A stretch of DNA of 43,627 nt from Burkholderiales bacterium (GCA_019745565.1 JAIESW010000070.1:1-43627), one strand, 5' to 3'. Positions 27,216-34,989 are shown, numbered from the stretch's first letter. Notes: generated by a model not told the origin, from the sequence alone. Numbers and translations are program-made.

Positions 27216-28136
27216 TCAGCGGATGCGGATACGAGGGTCGACCAACGGCGCCACCAGGTCGGCCACCAGATTGCCCAGCACGATCGCCACGGCGGCAACC
27301 AGCGTGACCCCCATGATGATGGGGATGTCGACCTGCTGGATCGCCTGCCAGGCGAGCTGTCCGATGCCGGGCCAGCCGAAGACGGATTCGACCACGACGG
27401 CACCGCTCATGAACAGCCCGATGTCGATGCCGATCATGGCGATGATCGGCAGCAATGCGTTGCGCAGCGCATGCAGCAGGATGACGCGCCGCTCGGATGC
27501 ACCCTTCGCCCGCGCGGTGCGGATGTAGTCCTGGGTGAGTACCTCGATCATGGAGGAGCGCATCATGCGCGAATACCAGCCGGCGCCGAGCATGCCGAGC
27601 GTGAGCGCGGGCAGCACGAGATGTCGGAACTCGCCGTAGCCGCCCACGGGGAACCAGTCGAGCTGAACGGCGAACACGTACAGCATGAGAATGCCGGCGA
27701 CGAACTGCGGTGTCGACACACCCACGAAGGACAGCACCATCGCGCCCGAGTCCGAACGCGACCCTTGGCGCACGGCGGCGAAGATGCCGATGCCAAGTCC
27801 GATGATGAGTTCGCACGTAATCGCGGCCGTCATCAGCAGCAGCGTCGCCGGCAGGCGGGCCGCGACGATCTCGGCCACCTCTGTCTTCTGCGCATACGAC
27901 CGCCCGAGATCGCCCTGCGCAAGATTGGTGAGATAGCGTCCGTACTGCTGATGGAAAGGCAGATCGAGGCCGAGCTGCTTGCGGATCGTCTCCACGGTGT
28001 CGGGCGTGGCACTGCGACCGGCGATCTGCCGCGCCGGATCGGCAGGGAGGATGTAGAGGAGCAGGAACGTGATGAAGCTCACGCCGATCAGCAGCAGCAC
28101 GGCCTGCGCGATGCGGCCGAGGAGATAGCGGGTCAT
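27216..28136 (-). CDS. Peptide-type ABC transporter permease (DppB/OppB-like)
   Basis: A 306-residue inner-membrane permease. Seen: N-terminal MTRYLLGRIAQAVLLLIGVSFITF, an LPADPARQIAG periplasmic stretch, about six transmembrane helices, and the EAA-type coupling loop (DYIRTARAKGASERRVILLHALRNALLP) that contacts the ATPase. The C-terminus DLVAPLVDPRIRI is typical of DppB. It is preceded by palindromic repeat copy 4. Confidence 0.95.
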   Translation of the reverse strand: MTRYLLGRIAQAVLLLIGVSFITFLLLYILPADPARQIAGRSATPDTVETIRKQLGLDLPFHQQYGRYLTNLAQGDLGRSYAQKTEVAEIVAARLPATLLLMTAAITCELIIGLGIGIFAAVRQGSRSDSGAMVLSFVGVSTPQFVAGILMLYVFAVQLDWFPVGGYGEFRHLVLPALTLGMLGAGWYSRMMRSSMIEVLTQDYIRTARAKGASERRVILLHALRNALLPIIAMIGIDIGLFMSGAVVVESVFGWPGIGQLAWQAIQQVDIPIIMGVTLVAAVAIVLGNLVADLVAPLVDPRIRIR

Positions 28137-28164
28137 CTGCGCCCCACCACGTTATGCAACCGCG

Positions 28165-28254
28165 GCCCCCATCCCAACCTTCCCCCACCTCTGGTGGGGG
28201 AAGGAGCGTACGTCCCCTCCCCCGGCTTCGCCGGGGGAGGGCCAGGGTGGGGGC
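28165..28254. repeat. Composite GC-rich palindromic repeat, copy 4
   Basis: Between the two permease genes. GCCCCCATCCCAACCTT is followed by a first stem (CCCCCACCTCTGGTGGGGG), AAGGAGCGTACGTCCCC, a second stem (CCCCCGGCTTCGCCGGGGG) and AGGGCCAGGGTGGGGGC. It has the same two-stem layout and spacer as the other copies. Confidence 0.88.
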
Positions 28255-28263
28255 AATTGAGGT

Positions 28264-29106
28264 TCATGCCCGCCGATCCTTCAATGTCGGATCCAACGCC
28301 GTCCGCAACGCATCGCCCAGCACGTTGAACGCCACCGCCATCAGCACGATCGCGCCCCCGGGGATGAACACCAGCCAGGGCGCGGTGGCGAAGTAGCTCT
28401 GGTTCTCGAAGATGATGTTGCCCCACGAAGGCGTGGGCGGCTGTACGCCGATGCCGAGGTAAGACAGCGTCGCTTCCAGCAGCACGGTGGTCGCGATGCC
28501 CAGCGTGCCCCACACGATCACGGTGGGCAGCAGGTGCGGCACGATGTGGCGGAACAGGATCCGCGACGAACTGGCGCCCAGACTGCGCACCGCCTCGACG
28601 AATCCGCGCTCGGACAGCGACACGGTCTGCGTGTAGACCACGCGCGCGATCTGGACCCAGTTCACCATGGCGATCACCAGCGCCACGATCCACAGGCTGG
28701 GTGTGAAGACGGCCGCCAGAACGATCGCGAGCAGCAACGCGGGAAAGCACATCATGAGGTCGGTGAAGCGCATCAGTGCCCCGCCCACCCAGCCGCGCAG
28801 AAATCCCGCGGTCACGCCCACCAGGGTACCGATGGTGAGCGCGACGCCGTTCGCCACGACTCCGATGATGAGAGACGTCTGGGCGCCGAAGATCACCCGC
28901 GACAGCAGATCGCGCCCGAGCAGGTCGGTACCCAGCCAATACTTGCCGTTCGGTGCCAGCGGCGCACCCTCCAGGGTGAGCCCGTCGAAGAACGTCTCCT
29001 CGGGCGGATAGGGCGCCACCCAGGGGGCCGCAACGGCGACCGCCAGCAGGAGGAGGATGAAGACGGCCGCAGCCGTCGCGAGTTTGTGTTTCGAGAAACT
29101 GATCAT
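28264..29106 (-). CDS. Peptide-type ABC transporter permease (DppC/OppC-like)
   Basis: A 280-residue inner-membrane permease and first gene of the operon. Seen: one N-terminal helix, the periplasmic segment with HWLGTD-like YWLGTDLLGRDLLSRVIFGA that defines the OppC_N family, five further helices, the coupling loop GFVEAVRSLGASSSRILFRHIVPHLLPTVIV, and C-terminal FNVLGDALRTALDP. The ATG at 29106 was preferred over a longer in-frame start at 29151 that would add a proline-rich stretch. The order permease C, permease B, binding protein is the reverse of the classical dppABCDF order. Confidence 0.94.
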   Translation of the reverse strand: MISFSKHKLATAAAVFILLLLAVAVAAPWVAPYPPEETFFDGLTLEGAPLAPNGKYWLGTDLLGRDLLSRVIFGAQTSLIIGVVANGVALTIGTLVGVTAGFLRGWVGGALMRFTDLMMCFPALLLAIVLAAVFTPSLWIVALVIAMVNWVQIARVVYTQTVSLSERGFVEAVRSLGASSSRILFRHIVPHLLPTVIVWGTLGIATTVLLEATLSYLGIGVQPPTPSWGNIIFENQSYFATAPWLVFIPGGAIVLMAVAFNVLGDALRTALDPTLKDRRA

Positions 29107-29332
29107 GGGTGAAGGTGGACCGACCCGTACCGGCCGGACCGGCTGGCCCAAGCGCAGTAACCGTACCGGCTCGGGTCCTTCGAATTTACTCTAGTTTTTT
29201 CAAAGGATAACGAATCGCACGCCCGGACCGGTGGCACGTCCGGGCGGCCCGGCAGTCATTTGCGCATCAACCTTGCGCATCGGGCTGATGCACCGCACCA
29301 GTTCGGGGCAGCTGCCGATCTCGAAATTTCCC
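29107..29332. other. Divergent intergenic region with direct and inverted repeats
   Basis: No gene seen. It holds a 10-bp direct repeat CCGTACCGGC (29125-29134 and 29161-29170), an 8-bp perfect hairpin GCCCGGAC/GTCCGGGC (29221-29228 and 29238-29245), and a direct repeat TGCGCATC (29261 and 29274, 13 bp apart). Any of these could be an operator for the ABC operon or the DUF1631 gene. An AT-rich patch near 29185-29210 is the likely promoter zone for the minus-strand operon, without a clear box pair. Confidence 0.45.
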
Positions 29333-29359
29333 TCAAGTTTTCGGATGAAAGACAGATAA
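29333..29359 (+). promoter_or_regulatory. Candidate flagellar sigma-28 (FliA) promoter
   Basis: TCAAGTTT (29333-29340), 11-bp spacer and ACAGATAA (29352-29359). The enterobacterial sigma-28 consensus is TAAAGTTT-N11-GCCGATAA, so the matches are 7/8 and 6/8 with exact spacing. The predicted start near 29366 would place the riboswitch about 80 nt into the leader. It is the only promoter-like sequence I see ahead of the riboswitch. Confidence 0.55.
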
Positions 29360-29447
29360 AGCGAGCAGGACCGAAACCGGAGGTCGCCTCGAACAAGGCT
29401 GCCGACGAGGGCGGTCTGCCGGCGGGTTCATCCCCGCGTGCAGCTGA

Positions 29448-29531
29448 AAACGGCAAACCCATCGAAAGGTGGGGACGCAAAGTTTCCGGTCTAAAGCGGC
29501 GCAGGCCGCCAGGATAGCGGGACTGCCAGGT
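29448..29531 (+). ncRNA. Cyclic di-GMP-I (GEMM) riboswitch
   Basis: The sequence follows the GEMM-I aptamer closely. GGCAAACC opens the aptamer (29452-29459), and a first hairpin CCCATC-GAAA-GGTGGG carries the conserved GNRA tetraloop. GGACGCAAAG follows with the ligand-contacting bases, then the tetraloop-receptor region TCCGGTCTAAAG and a second hairpin GCGGC-GCAG-GCCGC. ATAGCGGGACTGCC closes the basal helix, its TGCC pairing with the initial GGCA. These elements match the Vibrio cholerae Vc2 aptamer in order and spacing. It lies 150 nt upstream of the DUF1631 start codon on the same strand. Confidence 0.93.
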
Positions 29532-29681
29532 GCAAATCGGGCCGGAGCCCGGTCGCCCGGATCGAGGCGACCACCCGGACCCGGCGGCCGCACCCGTCCT
29601 CACCCGCCGATCGGACCTTCCTCAAGGCTGCCCGCGCGACGATCCCGATGGCCCCGACCTGCATCGAGGAGTGAGACGTCC
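29532..29681 (+). promoter_or_regulatory. Riboswitch expression platform / leader
   Basis: After the aptamer comes a 7-bp hairpin GGTCGCC/GGCGACC (29551-29557 and 29566-29572) with no T-run, then a C-rich stretch (about 29573-29625). The ribosome site GAGGAG (29666-29671) lies 10 nt before the ATG. TTCCTC (29618-29623) and TCCTC (29597-29601) can both pair with GAGGAG. This favours translational control or Rho-dependent attenuation over an intrinsic terminator. The mechanism is inferred. Confidence 0.45.
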
Positions 29682-32600
29682 ATGAGTGCTGCCGCCGCCA
29701 ACGTGATTGCCTTCCCGCCCGGAAAGACCGGGCAGCCGATCGATTTGACCAAGCCCGGCAGCCTCCTGCGCGAATGCCGCACGCGCACCGTCAAGACGCT
29801 GAGCGAATCGGTCTCGAAGGCGCTCGACACGTTCGTGGACGAGCTGTACGAACTGGCCGATCAGTCCCTCGACCGCGACACGCGCGACTTCTACCTGAAG
29901 GCGAAGGAAGAGTGGCCCACCCTGCGACCGCGCCTGGAGCAGCGCTTCCGCGAACGCCTCGAAGAAGTGTTCGATCGCAAGTCGCGCGGCGACGAGGAAG
30001 AACCTGCGGACTTCTCGAACGTCCAGACGTCGTGGTCCGAGCTCTCCCTGGTCGCCGATGGCGACCTTGATGAAAGCGTGCGCTTCACCGACATCGCCGG
30101 ACGCATCCGCAACGGCGCCGACGAGGAACTCGCTGCGCTCGATCAGCGCATGGCTGTCGTGCTCGACCGGCCCCACATGCAGAGCCACGACAACCCGCTG
30201 TCGCCGATGGCGATCTGCGATGCGTTCCGATCGGCGCTGGGCGTAGTCGAGTCGGGCCCCAAGCTGAAGAAGCTCCTGATCCGCTACTTCGATCAGGGTG
30301 TGCGCTTTCCGGTACCCAAGCTGTACGCGGAACTGAACGGCTTCCTGAAGGAACACGGCGTCCTGCCCACGATCCGCTACGGCCGCAGCAAGAAGCCGGT
30401 GTCGGGCGCGGGACCTTCGAACGGACCGAAGTCGGCGGACTCAGGCCAGGTGCTCGGCAGCGTGACTCTGCCGGTGGTCGCGGGATCTCCCGCGGCGGGC
30501 GGTGGCGCGACGATGACCATGACGCTTCCCGGAGGTGTGTCCATCCCCGGCATCGGCGCGGGCACCGCGACTGCCGCCGGCAGCGCGATCCCGGATGGTC
30601 AGGATCCGTTCGTCATGCTGCAGCAGCTGTTGATGGGCGCAGCGGCCCGTGGGGCCTATGGTCCTGCCAGCGCGCCCGGTATCGTCGGTCGCGCCGGAGT
30701 GCCCGGGGCAGGGATGCCGGGTGCCGGCGGCCCAGCGGGGTTTGCGGGCAGCGGCGGCGCCGGACTCGGTGCCGTGCAACGAGGTGGCGCTGCCGGAGCC
30801 GGCACCGGTGGCGGTGCGGTGGGACGTGGTGTTGGTGGAGTGAGCGGCGGCAGTGCGCCCGCGGCACCGGACACCGGCTTTCCGCAGCTCGATGGACTGG
30901 CCGGTGGAGCCTTCGGTGGCGGTGGAGTCGCTGGCGTCGGTGGCGGCACCGGAGCAGGCGGAAACGTCGGCGGCCAAGCCGTCGGTGGCATTGCAAACGG
31001 GGGCGCGGCCGGCATGTTCACCGGCGGCGCGCTGATCGGATCGCTCACGCGCCTGCAGCACGGCGACTTCAGCAGCCTGCCCGCCGACGTGCCGGCCGCG
31101 TTCGCCACGCCCGATCTCGACACCGCGTCTCTCGGCGGCGGTTTCGCTGCCGCCGCCGCGCTCGAGGGAAGTGCCGCGCCGGCGCGCAACGTCCTGCACG
31201 CGCTGAAGGGCACCAGCTTCGCGAACCAGCTCGGTCAGATGGACACGGTCACGCTCGACATCGTGGCCATGCTGTTCGATCAGATCTTCGGCGACCCGCG
31301 CGTTCCGCCGGCGATGAAGGCGCTGATCGGACGCCTGCAGATCCCGATGCTGAAGGTCGCGGTGATGGACAAGAACTTCTTCTCGAAGAAGAACCATCCC
31401 GCGCGGCACATGCTCGACACGCTGGGCGAGTTGTCCGTGGGCCTGGGCGACGGGTTCGATGCCGGCAGCGCGCTCTACCAGCGCATCGAAGCGATCCTGC
31501 AGCGTGTGGTCGAGGACTTCGAGGAGGACGTCGGCATCTTCGACCGCACGACCGCCGAACTCCGGGCACTCATTCAGGATGCCGACAAGACCGCTGAGCA
31601 GGCTGCCAGGAAGGAAGCGCGGCGTATCCAGGACCGGGAACGCCTCGACGTCGCGCGCCTCTTCGCGCAGAACGAGGTGAAGGCGCGCGTGAAGGATCAG
31701 GCGCTGCCGCGCGCCGTGCTGCGTTTCCTCGCCACCGAGTGGATGAAGCTGCTGATCCTCGCGTATGCGAAGGGCGGGCGCGAAAGCCGCGCCTGGCAAA
31801 GCCTGGTGGAGACCATGGACATCCTGGTCTGGTCGCTCACGCCGAAGCAATCCACCGAGGAACGCCAGCGACTGGTGTCGGTCCTCCCGGGCCTGCTGAA
31901 GCGTCTCACCACCGGCATGGAAATCATCCACACGCAGCAGCACGCACGCGAGCGCTTCAACGCCGTGCTGATGCGCTGCCACGCGAAGGCCATCGGTGGG
32001 GGCGACGCCGCGACTGCCGACGTCGAGAGCCCGCTCGCGGCCGAGCAGGCTGCTGCACAGCGCGTCTCGGCAGCTGCGCCGATGGATGTCTTCGCACCGG
32101 TGGAAATCCCACCGGCGCAGGGACTCGCCGTGGAGGAAGTCCCGATGCCGATGGCGGGCGAAGCCATCGAACTCACCGAGACCGAAGCCGGTGCGCCCGC
32201 GAAGGCCCAGCTCCAGGAGGAGATGCGTCCGGTCGTGGCCCCCGAGACCCTGCCTTCGGTGGTGGTGCGCAACCCGTTCGGCGACGGCAGCATCGAACTC
32301 GAGGAAGTGTCCTTCGGCGATCTGCCGGGCTTCAAGCCCGCCACTTCCGTCGACGGTGCACCGGCCGGCACCGATGCGGATGCCGAACCGTTGCCCCAGG
32401 GTGACGAATGGACCGAACTCGTGCTCCAGTTCAAGGAAGGCGACTGGATCGAGCTGCACGAGGAAGGCGGCGCGACCGTGCAGGCGCGACTGTCGTACGT
32501 GAGCCCCTATCGCGGCACCTACGTCTTCACCAACCGCAAGGGCCAGAAGATCGGCGAGTTCTCCATGTTCGATGTCACCAGCGCGCTGCGTACCGGGCGC

Positions 32601-32696
32601 ATGACTGTGATGGCCAATGTGCCGCTGTTCGATCGTGCCTTCAGCGGGCTCGTGGGCATGCTGCGCAAGCACGCCGAGGAAGAAGCCACCGCATGA
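29682..32696 (+). CDS. DUF1631 family protein with PilZ-like C-terminus
   Basis: A 1004-residue predicted cytoplasmic protein. Seen: an N-terminal helical region (about 20-240; SLLRECRTRTVKTLSESV, CDAFRSALGV) typical of DUF1631, a glycine/alanine/valine-rich low-complexity linker (about 246-460), a second helical DUF1631 block (about 470-770, with LKGTSFANQLGQMDTVTLD and LARLFAQNEVKARV-like segments), an acidic/proline linker, and a C-terminal beta-rich domain (about 910-1004, ARLSYVSPYRGTYVFTNRKG) that resembles PilZ folds. Some databases label homologues thymidine phosphorylase, which nothing here supports. ATG at 29682 follows GAGGAG. The c-di-GMP riboswitch and candidate sigma-28 promoter suggest a role in motility, adhesion or c-di-GMP output (inference). 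Confidence 0.9.
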   Translation: MSAAAANVIAFPPGKTGQPIDLTKPGSLLRECRTRTVKTLSESVSKALDTFVDELYELADQSLDRDTRDFYLKAKEEWPTLRPRLEQRFRERLEEVFDRKSRGDEEEPADFSNVQTSWSELSLVADGDLDESVRFTDIAGRIRNGADEELAALDQRMAVVLDRPHMQSHDNPLSPMAICDAFRSALGVVESGPKLKKLLIRYFDQGVRFPVPKLYAELNGFLKEHGVLPTIRYGRSKKPVSGAGPSNGPKSADSGQVLGSVTLPVVAGSPAAGGGATMTMTLPGGVSIPGIGAGTATAAGSAIPDGQDPFVMLQQLLMGAAARGAYGPASAPGIVGRAGVPGAGMPGAGGPAGFAGSGGAGLGAVQRGGAAGAGTGGGAVGRGVGGVSGGSAPAAPDTGFPQLDGLAGGAFGGGGVAGVGGGTGAGGNVGGQAVGGIANGGAAGMFTGGALIGSLTRLQHGDFSSLPADVPAAFATPDLDTASLGGGFAAAAALEGSAAPARNVLHALKGTSFANQLGQMDTVTLDIVAMLFDQIFGDPRVPPAMKALIGRLQIPMLKVAVMDKNFFSKKNHPARHMLDTLGELSVGLGDGFDAGSALYQRIEAILQRVVEDFEEDVGIFDRTTAELRALIQDADKTAEQAARKEARRIQDRERLDVARLFAQNEVKARVKDQALPRAVLRFLATEWMKLLILAYAKGGRESRAWQSLVETMDILVWSLTPKQSTEERQRLVSVLPGLLKRLTTGMEIIHTQQHARERFNAVLMRCHAKAIGGGDAATADVESPLAAEQAAAQRVSAAAPMDVFAPVEIPPAQGLAVEEVPMPMAGEAIELTETEAGAPAKAQLQEEMRPVVAPETLPSVVVRNPFGDGSIELEEVSFGDLPGFKPATSVDGAPAGTDADAEPLPQGDEWTELVLQFKEGDWIELHEEGGATVQARLSYVSPYRGTYVFTNRKGQKIGEFSMFDVTSALRTGRMTVMANVPLFDRAFSGLVGMLRKHAEEEATA

Positions 32697-32734
32697 TCTG
32701 ACGTTCCCCCGGCGGGCCTATGCCCCTCGCCTCA

Positions 32735-32925
32735 GGCAGCCCGCTTGGGCGGCCCGGCGCGGGCTGAGGATGACGTCCCCCCCCGAAGGGCCTGCGGCCC
32801 TTCCCCCCGAGGGGCCAGCCCGCTTGTGGGCTGAGGCCGGACACAGACAGTCCCTGCGGACTGTCTGTGCCTACCGAAGGCCATCGGCCTCTGGCCGATG
32901 GCAGGCCCGGCGCGGACTGACTTTC
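32735..32925. repeat. Cluster of three perfect palindromes
   Basis: The 306-bp gap between the DUF1631 gene and DAHP synthase holds GAAGGGCC-TGC-GGCCCTTC (32785-32803), CACAGACAGTCC-CTGC-GGACTGTCTGTG (32842-32869) and GCCATCGGCC-TCT-GGCCGATGGC (32880-32902). They are flanked by near-identical GGCCCGGCGCGG(G/A)CTGA copies at about 32754 and 32906. None has a T-run. The flanking direct repeats resemble the ends of a small non-coding repeat unit. Confidence 0.75.
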
Positions 32926-33002
32926 ACCCTCGGCGGCGAAGCACGCTCCGCTTCCCGGGAATCGAGCTAAACTCGCGGGCCGTTCGTCCTTCCGGATCGA
33001 TC

Positions 33003-34079
33003 ATGACCCACCGCACCGACGACCTGCGCATCCGCGAGATCAAGGAACTCGCGCCGCCTTCGCATCTGCTGCGCGAGTCCCCCTGCTCCGACGGCGCGGC
33101 CGACGTCGTGGAGCGGACGCGTCAGGCACTCCACCGCATCCTGCATGGGATGGACGATCGGATGATCGTGGTGATCGGTCCGTGTTCGATTCATGATCCG
33201 AAGGCGGCACGCGAGTACGCCGGCCGCCTGCTCGTCGAGCGTCGCCGCCATGCTCCCGATCTCGAAATCGTGATGCGGGTGTACTTCGAGAAACCGCGCA
33301 CCACGGTGGGCTGGAAGGGCCTCATCAACGATCCGGCGCTGGACGGCAGCTACGACATCAACCGCGGTCTGCGCGTCGCCCGCGAACTGCTGCTCGACCT
33401 GAACGAGATGGGCGTGCCGGCGGGTTGCGAGTACCTCGACATGATCACGCCGCAGTACATCGCCGATCTCGTCTCCTGGGGTGCCATCGGCGCACGCACC
33501 ACGGAAAGCCAGGTGCATCGCGAACTGGCGTCCGGTCTCTCCTGCCCGGTGGGTTTCAAGAACGGTACCGACGGCAACGTGAAGATCGCGGTGGACGCGA
33601 TCAAGGCGGCGCAGCAGCCGCATCACTTCCTGTCGGTCACCAAGGGCGGGCACTCGGCGATCGTATCGACCGCCGGTAACGAGGACTGCCATGTGATCCT
33701 GCGCGGGGGCAAGGTACCCAACTACGATGCGGCGAGCGTCACGGCCGCCGCAGCCGAACTGGCGAAGGCCGGACTCGCGCAGCGGCTCATGATCGACGCG
33801 AGCCACGCGAACAGTCAGAAGAATCCGCAGAACCAGCTCGCCGTGTGCGAGAACGTCGGTGCGCAGCTCGCCGGCGGCGAGGACCGCATTGTCGGAGTGA
33901 TGGTGGAAAGCCACCTGGTGGGCGGCCGGCAGGATCTCGAACCAGGCTGCCCGCTCACGTACGGCCAGAGCATCACCGACGGCTGCCTTGCCTGGGAGGA
34001 CAGCACGGTCCTGCTGGACAAGCTCGCGGCGAGCGTGCGGGCGCGCCGCTCGCTCAAAGCCCTGAACGACGCAGCCTGA
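33003..34079 (+). CDS. aroG: 3-deoxy-7-phosphoheptulonate synthase (class I, AroG-type)
   Basis: A 358-residue cytosolic enzyme joining phosphoenolpyruvate and erythrose-4-phosphate, the first step of the shikimate pathway. Seen: MIVVIGPCSIHDPKAAREYA, the EIVMRVYFEKPRTTVGWKG segment, GARTTESQVHRELASG, KNGTDGNVKIAVDAI, and the metal-binding DASHANSQKNPQNQ. The length and motifs match AroF/G/H of E. coli (about 350). The N-terminal region that forms the feedback site is present; which aromatic amino acid inhibits it cannot be read from sequence by eye. ATG at 33003. It is followed by rsgA after 27 bp. Confidence 0.96.
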   Translation: MTHRTDDLRIREIKELAPPSHLLRESPCSDGAADVVERTRQALHRILHGMDDRMIVVIGPCSIHDPKAAREYAGRLLVERRRHAPDLEIVMRVYFEKPRTTVGWKGLINDPALDGSYDINRGLRVARELLLDLNEMGVPAGCEYLDMITPQYIADLVSWGAIGARTTESQVHRELASGLSCPVGFKNGTDGNVKIAVDAIKAAQQPHHFLSVTKGGHSAIVSTAGNEDCHVILRGGKVPNYDAASVTAAAAELAKAGLAQRLMIDASHANSQKNPQNQLAVCENVGAQLAGGEDRIVGVMVESHLVGGRQDLEPGCPLTYGQSITDGCLAWEDSTVLLDKLAASVRARRSLKALNDAA

Positions 34080-34106
34080 GCGAAGCCCGGCCGTGCACAA
34101 CTCGAT

Positions 34107-34982
34107 TTGAAGCCCGCGTTCCACAACGGCACGGTCGTCGCGGCCTTCGGGCGCAGCTATCAGGTCGAACTGGACGGCGACGCGACTCTCACCTGCTTTC
34201 CGCGCGGCAAGCGCAGCGAGATCGCCTGTGGCGACCGGGTCCAGGTCCAGAAAACCGCAGAGGGCCAGGGCGTCATCGCCGCCGCTGATCCGCGCTCGGC
34301 GCTCTTCTATCGTTCCGACGCGTACCGCCAGAAGCTGATCGCCGCCAACGTCACGCAGATCGTGATCGTGCTCGCTGCAGCACCGACCTACTACGAGGAT
34401 CTTCTCAATCGCTGCCTGGTCGCGGCCGAGCACGCGCGGGTGCACGCTCTGATCGTGCTCAACAAGTTCGATCTGGAAGCCTCGGGCACGGCGCTGGAAC
34501 GCCTGCGCCTGTACGAGACCCTCGGCTATCCGGTGCTGCCGCTGACTGCCAAGGCGGACGTCGCGCCGTTGCGTGCGCCGCTCGAAGGCCACACCTCGGT
34601 GCTCGTCGGACAGTCGGGCATGGGCAAGTCCACGATCATCAACCGGCTGCTCCCCGGCACCGAAGCGCCGACGGCCGAGATGTCCGCGGCACTGGACTCG
34701 GGGCGGCATACGACCACGCACGCACGGCTGTATCACCTGGACGCAACCAGTCACATCATCGATTCGCCGGGAATGCAGGAGTTCGGCCTGCATCACATCC
34801 CGCGCGATGAACTGGATCACCTCTTCATCGAGTTCCGTCCGATGATCGGTCGCTGCCGTTTCGCGAACTGCCGGCACCTCGCCGAACCGGGCTGCGCCAT
34901 CGATGCAGCCGTCACTGCGGGAGCGATCAGCGAACGCCGGCTCGCATCCTATCGGCGGCTCAGCAAGGAGTTGAACCGCTGA
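34107..34982 (+). CDS. rsgA: Ribosome small-subunit-dependent GTPase A
   Basis: A 291-residue circularly permuted GTPase that checks late 30S maturation. Seen: N-terminal OB fold (HNGTVVAAFGRSYQVEL), the permuted order with LNKFD (G4) before the P-loop GQSGMGKST (G1, about residue 168), DSPGMQEF (G3) and the C-terminal zinc motif CRFANCRHLAEPGCAI. The start is TTG at 34107, which gives the family N-terminus; no ATG is available nearby in frame. Probably co-transcribed with the DAHP synthase gene. Confidence 0.94.
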   Translation: MKPAFHNGTVVAAFGRSYQVELDGDATLTCFPRGKRSEIACGDRVQVQKTAEGQGVIAAADPRSALFYRSDAYRQKLIAANVTQIVIVLAAAPTYYEDLLNRCLVAAEHARVHALIVLNKFDLEASGTALERLRLYETLGYPVLPLTAKADVAPLRAPLEGHTSVLVGQSGMGKSTIINRLLPGTEAPTAEMSAALDSGRHTTTHARLYHLDATSHIIDSPGMQEFGLHHIPRDELDHLFIEFRPMIGRCRFANCRHLAEPGCAIDAAVTAGAISERRLASYRRLSKELNR

Positions 34983-34989
34983 GGGTTCG

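Noticed and set aside
21708..28254. Palindromic repeats as insertion-sequence ends
   Set aside because: The copies are below 160 bp, carry no transposase fragment and show no target-site duplications that I can see. They are treated as a structural repeat family.
29125..29170. Possible guanidine-II (mini-ykkC) riboswitch ahead of the ABC operon
   Set aside because: On the minus strand GCCGGTACGG occurs twice and superficially recalls paired small hairpins, but the ACGR tetraloops are not closed by complementary stems of the required length.
30441..32672. 743-codon open frame antisense to the DUF1631 gene
   Set aside because: It results from the codon bias and glycine-rich repeats of the sense gene. 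No ribosome site, family signature or promoter is seen.
29682..32696. Annotation of the DUF1631 protein as thymidine phosphorylase
   Set aside because: None of the nucleoside phosphorylase motifs are present; the length and helical/low-complexity layout are unrelated.
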